Source: Saccoglossus kowalevskii
Taxonomy: Eukaryota; Hemichordata; Enteropneusta; Harrimaniidae
NCBI RefSeq assembly: GCF_000003605.2
Contig: NW_003112266.1
Span: forward strand, 1-20,558
Length of the DNA stretch: 20,558 nt
Direction: 5' to 3'
Shown here: one piece after another, positions 16,533 through 20,558 of the stretch
Position numbering within the stretch: position 1 is the stretch's first letter
Layout: each line of letters opens with the position of its first letter
Made by a program: the position numbers and the translations under genes
Notes under the pieces: model-generated
What the model was told of the DNA's origin: nothing
Seen by the model: only the letters and a program-made list of their open reading frames with translations
Database searches by the model: none

Positions 16533-16677
16533 AGGCTGCTTGCTTTTCTCACATCTTCTCGAAAATACAATTAACAGTATAGTGAATTGATCACACAATC
16601 TTCCAATTTGGCAGTTTCAAAAACTTGCGAATACAACATTTGAAACCTAACTGATTTTTTGCGATTTCATGTAACGA

Positions 16678-16750
16678 GTTTTCGTAGTGTAGTGGTTATC
16701 ACATTTGCCTCACACGCGAAAGGTCCCCGGTTCGAACCCGGGCGAAAACA
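16678..16750 (+). tRNA. tRNA-Val-CAC: tRNA-Val(CAC), C29T subfamily, G26 to A
   Basis: Full length with C29-to-T wobble, AGGTC variable loop and position 26 A instead of G (16703). No stem pair lost, B box intact. Likely functional. Confidence 0.88.
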
Positions 16751-17045
16751 AAAATCATTTAGTTTTAATTAACGCCGCAGGAGAAAAGAAATTCCAATTT
16801 ACTTATAATTAACACCACCTTATGAAACGAGTCGTTGAAGACAATAGGTAAATTAGCGTACATTACACTTCTATTCATATATAGTGCTAAGTTATACTTG
16901 GAACATTGATAATGTGGATTAAAATGCAAAATACTTGATAACGCCACTGCAGAACGGCAGTTCAAGAGAAGTTAGCTTTATGGGCACGTAGTTTCACATG
17001 GTATCCAGCATAGATATCGTTTCAAAATATTTACTGGCTTCATAT

Positions 17046-17119
17046 TGTTTCCGCCTGGGCTCGAACCAGGGGACCTTTCGCGTGTTAGGCGAACGTGATA
17101 ACCACTACACTACGGAAAC
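17046..17119 (-). tRNA. tRNA-Val-AAC: tRNA-Val(AAC), 74-nt variant
   Basis: All stems pair and C31 is present. One extra base in the C run before the T arm lengthens the variable region. Anticodon AAC and B box GGTTCGAGCCC are intact. Probably usable. Confidence 0.85.
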
Positions 17120-17311
17120 AGGCTGCTTGCTTTTCTCACATCTTCTCGAAAATACATTTAACAGTATAGTGAATTGATCACACAATCTTTCAATTTTGCA
17201 GTTTCAAAAACTTGCGAATACAACATTTTAAGCCTAACTGATTTGATGGGCACGTAGTTTCACATGGTATCCAGCATAGATATCGTTTCAAAATATTTAC
17301 TGGCTTCATAT
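17120..17311. repeat. Truncated unit: 323-bp deletion (right-arm copy 1)
   Basis: Reverse complement of the junction at 3816-4007 (ATTTGATGGGCACG, break near 17245), with the same marker (ACATTTAACAG). The CAC gene is absent, and the flanking AAC loci are spaced as in the left arm. Confidence 0.88.
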
Positions 17312-17372
17312 TGTTTCCGCCAGGGACCTTTCGCGTGTTAGCCGAACGTGATAACCACTACACTACGGAAAC
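17312..17372 (-). pseudogene. tRNA-Val(AAC) pseudogene, T-arm deleted
   Basis: Unmodified dead-lineage copy (no T arm, C31 to G), paired with a full AAC copy across the truncated unit. Confidence 0.9.
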
Positions 17373-17518
17373 AGGCTGCTTGCTTTTCTCACATCTTCTC
17401 GAAAATACAATTAACAGTATAGTGAATTGATCACACAATCTTCCAATTTTGCAGTTTCAAAAAACTTGCGAATACAACATTTGAAGCCTAACTGATTTTT
17501 TGGGATTTCATGTAACGA

Positions 17519-17592
17519 GTTTTCGTAGTGTAGTGGTTATCACGTTCGCCTCACACGCGAAAGGCCCCCCGGTTCGAAGCCGGGCGAAAACA
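17519..17592 (+). tRNA. tRNA-Val-CAC: tRNA-Val(CAC), 74-nt variant
   Basis: Extra C before the T arm as at 2384-2457. T-loop position 60 is G, still allowed by the B-box consensus. The spacer past its 3' end shares GCCACAGG with the 2.3-kb unit. Function uncertain. Confidence 0.78.
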
Positions 17593-17889
17593 AATATCAT
17601 TTAGTTTTAATTGACGCCACAGGAGAAAACAAATTCCAATTTACTTATAATTAACACCACCTTACGAAACGTGTCGTTGAAGACAATAGGTAAATTAGTG
17701 TACATTACACCTCTATTCATATATAGTGCTAAGTTATACTTGGAACATTGATAACGTGGATTAAAATGCAAATAACTTTGATTAACGCCACTGCAGAACT
17801 GCAGTTCAAGAGAAGTTAGCTTTATGGGCACGTAGTTTCACATGGAATCCAGCATAGATATCGTTTCAAAATATTTACTGGCTTCAAAT

Positions 17890-17962
17890 TGTTTCCGCCT
17901 GGGCTCGAACCAGGGACCTTTCGCGTGTTAGGCGAACGTGATAACCACTACACTACGGAAAC
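17890..17962 (-). tRNA. tRNA-Val-AAC: tRNA-Val(AAC), consensus
   Basis: Identical to the AAC reference in stems, anticodon and B box. The only fully consensus AAC gene of the right arm. Confidence 0.94.
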
Positions 17963-18154
17963 AGGCTGCTTACTTTTCTCACATCTTCTCGAAAATACAT
18001 TTATCAGTATAGTGAATTGATCACACAATCTTCCAATTTTGCAGTTTCAAAAACTTGCGAATACAACATTTGAAGCCTAACTGATTTGATGGGCACGTAG
18101 TTTCACATGGTATCCAGCATAGATATCGTTTCAAAATATTTACTGGCTTCATAT
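17963..18154. repeat. Truncated unit: 323-bp deletion (right-arm copy 2)
   Basis: Same break (ATTTGATGGGCACG, near 18088) and marker (ACATTTATCAG, one further substitution). It is the fourth copy of a single deletion event. Confidence 0.88.
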
Positions 18155-18215
18155 TGTTTCCGCCAGGGACCTTTCGCGTGTTAGCCGAACGTGATAACCA
18201 CTACACTACGGAAAC
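18155..18215 (-). pseudogene. tRNA-Val(AAC) pseudogene, T-arm deleted
   Basis: Unmodified dead-lineage copy (no T arm, C31 to G), next to the truncated unit. Confidence 0.9.
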
Positions 18216-18360
18216 AGGCTGCTTGCTTTTCTCACATCTTCTCGAAAATACAATTAACAGTATAGTGAATTGATCACACAATCTTCCAATTTTGCAGTTT
18301 CAAAAACTTGCGAATACAACATTTGAAGCCTAACTGATTTTTTGGGATTTCATGTAACGA

Positions 18361-18433
18361 GTTTTCGTAGTGTAGTGGTTATCACGTTCGCCTCACACGC
18401 GAAAGGCCCCCGGTTCGAACCCGGGTGAAAACA
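18361..18433 (+). tRNA. tRNA-Val-CAC: tRNA-Val(CAC), G7-T66 wobble
   Basis: Full length with anticodon CAC and intact B box. C66 to T (18426) leaves a G-T wobble at the inner end of the acceptor stem. Likely functional. The adjoining spacer matches the variants of units at 2.7-3.6 kb. Confidence 0.88.
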
Positions 18434-18730
18434 AATATCATTTAGTTTTAATTGTCGCCGCAGGAGAAAACAAATTCCAATTTACTTATAATTAACACCA
18501 GCTTATGAAACGTGTCGTCGAAGACACTAGATAAATTAGTGTACATTACACCTCTATTCATGTATAGTGCTGAGTTATACTTGGAACATTGATAACGTGG
18601 ATTAAAATGCAAATAACTTTGATTAACGCCACTACAGAACTGCAGTTCAAGAGAAGTTAGCTTTATGGGCACGTAGTTTCACATGGTATCCAGCATAGAT
18701 ATCGTTTCAAAATATTTACTGGCTTCATAT

Positions 18731-18803
18731 TGTTTCCGACTGGGCTCGAACCAGGGACCTTTCGAGTGTTAGGCGAACGAGATAACCACTACACTACCGA
18801 AAC
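18731..18803 (-). pseudogene. tRNA-Val(AAC), degenerate full-length pseudogene
   Basis: Full length, but at least four stems are hit: C6 to G (18798, acceptor), A24 to T (18780, D stem), G39 to T (18765, anticodon stem) and G65 to T (18739, T stem). The B box is still readable. Decay by point mutation, not by the 12-bp deletion. Confidence 0.82.
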
Positions 18804-18948
18804 AGGCTGCTTACTTTTCTCACATCTTCTCGAAAATACAATTATCAGTATAGTGAATTGATCACACAATCTTCCAATTTTGCAGTTTCAAAAACTTGCG
18901 AATACAACATTTGAAGCCTAACTGATTTTTTGCGATTTCATGTAACGA

Positions 18949-19021
18949 GTTTTCGTAGTGTAGTGGTTATCACGTTTGCCTCACACGCGAAAGGCCCCCT
19001 TTTCGAACCCGGGCGAAAACA
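18949..19021 (+). pseudogene. tRNA-Val(CAC), B box GG to TT; probable pseudogene
   Basis: C29T subfamily with GG to TT at positions 52-53 (CCCCCTTTTCGAA), as at 13303 and 13879 in the left arm. Two T-stem pairs and the start of the B box are lost. Confidence 0.75.
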
Positions 19022-19318
19022 AAAATCATTTAGTTTTAATTAACGCCGCAGGAGAAAACAAATTCCAATTTACTTATAATTAACACCACCTTATGAAACG
19101 TGTCGTTGAAGACAATAGGTAAATTAGTGTACATTACACCTCTATTCATATATAGTGCTAAGTTATACTTGGAACATTGATAACGTGGATTAAAATGCAA
19201 ATAACTTTGATTAACGCCACTGCAGAACGGCAGTTCAAGAGAAGTTAGCTTTATGTGCACGTAGTTTCACATGGTATCCAGCATAGATATCGTTTAAAAA
19301 TATTTACTGGCTTCATAT

Positions 19319-19391
19319 TGTTTCCGCTTGGGCTCGAACCAGGGACCTTTCGCGTGTTAGGCGAACGTGATAACCACTACACTAAGGAAAC
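19319..19391 (-). tRNA. tRNA-Val-AAC: tRNA-Val(AAC), acceptor and T-stem mismatches
   Basis: Full length, anticodon AAC, B box intact. G7 to T (19385) mismatches C66, and G64 to A (19328) mismatches C50. Probably impaired; could equally be called a pseudogene. Confidence 0.65.
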
Positions 19392-19536
19392 AGGTTGCTC
19401 GCTTTTCTCACATCTTCTCGAAAATACAATTAACAGTATAGTGAATTGATCACACAATCTTCCAATTTTGCAGTTTCAAAAACTTGCGAATACAACATTT
19501 GAAGCCTAACTGATTTTTTGCGATTTCATGTAACGA

Positions 19537-19609
19537 GTTTTCGTAGTGTAGTGGTTATCACGTTCGCCTCACACGCAAAAGGCCCCCGGTTCGAACCCGG
19601 GCGAAAACA
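19537..19609 (+). tRNA. tRNA-Val-CAC: tRNA-Val(CAC), anticodon-stem mismatch
   Basis: Full length, B box intact. G41 to A (19577) leaves a C29-A41 mismatch. Possibly impaired. Confidence 0.78.
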
Positions 19610-19906
19610 AAAATCATTCAGTTTTAATTGACGCCGCAGGAGAAAACAAATTCCAATTTACTTATAATTAACACCACCTTATGAAACGTGTCCTTGAAGA
19701 CAATAGGTAAATTAGTGTACATTACACCTCTATTCATATATAGTGCTAAGTTATACTTGGAACATTGATAACGTGGATTAAAATGCCAATAACGTTGATT
19801 AACGCCACTGCAGAACTGCAGTTCAAGAGAAGTTAGCTTTATGGGCACGTAGTTTCACATGGTATCCAGCATAGATAACGTTTCAAAATATTTACTGGCT
19901 TCATAT

Positions 19907-19979
19907 TGTTTCCGCCTGGGCTCGAACCAGGGACCATTCGCGTGTTAGGCGATCGTGATAACCACTACACTACGTAAAC
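19907..19979 (-). pseudogene. tRNA-Val(AAC), degenerate full-length copy
   Basis: C5 to A (19975) breaks the acceptor stem, T27 to A (19953) gives an A-A mismatch at the top of the anticodon stem, and position 44 is T. The anticodon and B box are intact. Probable pseudogene. Confidence 0.7.
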
Positions 19980-20124
19980 AGGCTGCTTGCTTTTCTCACA
20001 TCTTCTGGAAAATACAATTAACAGTATAGTGAATTGATCACACAATCGTCCAATTTTGCAGTTTCAAAAACTTGCGAATACAACATTTGAAGCCTAACTG
20101 ATTTTTTGCGATTTCATGTAACGA

Positions 20125-20197
20125 GTTTTCGTAGTGTAGTGGTTATCACGTTCGCCTCACACGCGAAAGGCCCCCGGTTCGAACCCGGGCGAAAACA
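20125..20197 (+). tRNA. tRNA-Val-CAC: tRNA-Val(CAC), consensus
   Basis: Identical to the reference form; last complete gene in the window. The 3' flank has the ATTCAG variant also seen after 19537. Confidence 0.95.
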
Positions 20198-20494
20198 AAA
20201 ATCATTCAGTTTTAATTGACGCCGCAGGAGAAAACAAATTCCAATTTACTTATAATTAACACCACCTTACGAAACGTGTCGTTGAAGACAATAGGTAAAT
20301 TAGTGTACATTACACCTCTATTCATATATAGTGCTAAGTTATAATTGGAACATTGATAACGTGGATTAAAATGCAAATAACTTTGATTAACGCCACTGCA
20401 GAACTGCAGTTCAAGAGAAGTTAGCTTTATGGGCACGTAGTTTCACATGGTATCCAGCATAGATAACGTTTCAAAATATTTACTGGCTTCATAT

Positions 20495-20544
20495 TGTTTC
20501 CGCCAGGGACCTTTCGCGTGTTAGCCGAACGTGATAACCACTAC
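20495..20544 (-). pseudogene. tRNA-Val(AAC) pseudogene, T arm deleted and 5' end lost
   Basis: Dead-lineage copy (no T arm, C31 to G) that stops inside its D arm. After CCACTA the + sequence does not continue into the expected acceptor strand but into CGAAAGGCCCCCGG. Confidence 0.82.
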
Positions 20545-20558
20545 GAAAGGCCCCCGGT
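20544..20558 (+). tRNA. tRNA-Val(CAC) fragment (about positions 40-54), cut by window edge
   Basis: The last bases match the anticodon-stem 3' strand, variable loop and start of the T arm of a CAC gene. Positions 1 to about 39 and the intervening 145-bp spacer are missing at the join with the preceding pseudogene. Either a real deletion joining two inverted tRNA genes, or a contig-end artefact. Confidence 0.55.

Larger units (their letters stand above)
14793..20558 (-). repeat. Right arm of tRNA-Val array in inverted orientation
   Basis: The same unit in reverse complement: CAC genes on + and AAC genes on -, with 145-bp and 297-bp spacers kept. It is not a mirror copy of the adjacent left units. 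Private variants tie 15.0-15.9 kb to 4.0-4.7 kb, 17.5-17.8 kb to 2.1-2.5 kb, and 18.4-18.7 kb to 2.7-3.6 kb. The arms have therefore diverged since the inversion, which argues against a simple foldback assembly error. Confidence 0.93.

Noticed and set aside
16330-16590. Plus-strand frame of 86 codons, with a similar one at 19255-19449 and a minus one at 12105-12290
   Set aside because: They are antisense or frame-shifted readings through tRNA genes and spacers, and are not kept in other units.
1-20558. CRISPR array
   Set aside because: The repeats are hundreds of bases long, the spacers are themselves repeats, and each unit contains folded tRNA genes.
1-20558. tRNA-derived SINE family
   Set aside because: Units are tandem with fixed spacing, contain two full tRNAs in opposite orientation, and show no A-rich tail or target-site duplications.
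1-20558. Bacterial, phage or organelle tRNA cluster
   Set aside because: No encoded CCA, eukaryote-type Val genes with A34, T4 terminators and B boxes, and no protein genes or ribosomal context.

Overview
The window is one structure from end to end: a tandem array of nuclear valine tRNA genes and their decayed copies, with no protein gene, transposon or CRISPR. A basic repeat unit of about 576 to 588 bp carries two genes in opposite orientation: a tRNA-Val(AAC) and a tRNA-Val(CAC). Their 3' ends face each other across a 297-bp spacer. Their 5' ends face the neighbouring unit across a 145-bp spacer. I count 37 AAC-type loci and 34 CAC-type loci (33 CAC plus one chimera with anticodon GAC), with two further CAC fragments at the window edges. 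Positions inside a gene are counted 1 to 73 along the normal 73-nt gene; the anticodon is 34 to 36.

Organism: a eukaryote, most likely an animal. The AAC gene body has internal Pol III A and B boxes, no encoded CCA and T4 terminators downstream, and it closely resembles animal tRNA-Val from my knowledge of the family. The spacers are AT-rich. The species cannot be named from the sequence.

Layout: from 1 to 14719 (left arm) AAC genes are on + and CAC genes on -. At 14720-14792 a chimeric tRNA gene marks an inversion, and from 14793 to 20558 (right arm) CAC genes are on + and AAC genes on -. Right-arm units share private variants with left-arm units around 2.1-5.0 kb, so the right arm is a diverged inverted relative of the left, not a perfect foldback.

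Decay: 19 of 37 AAC loci belong to one dead lineage that lost 12 bp of the T arm (including the B box), and in all 18 where the site survives it also carries C31 to G. The 18 full-length AAC-type loci range from consensus-like (1438, 9442, 11169, 11757, 12345, 12933, 17890) to clearly degenerate (18731, 19907). One has anticodon ACC. Most CAC loci look usable; several have a broken B box or mismatched stems. One 323-bp deletion recurs in four units, one unit lacks its AAC gene, and one spacer has a 28-bp deletion.

Working together: the sound copies would supply Val-tRNA for GUU/GUC/GUA (AAC, after A34 to inosine) and GUG (CAC). Each unit holds two similar tRNA sequences as inverted repeats, which offers a simple route to the inversion, the chimera and the apparent exchange of acceptor-stem variants between the two families. 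A recurring 74-codon open frame in the 297-bp spacer begins at GTG directly after ATG-TGA and I treat it as non-coding.
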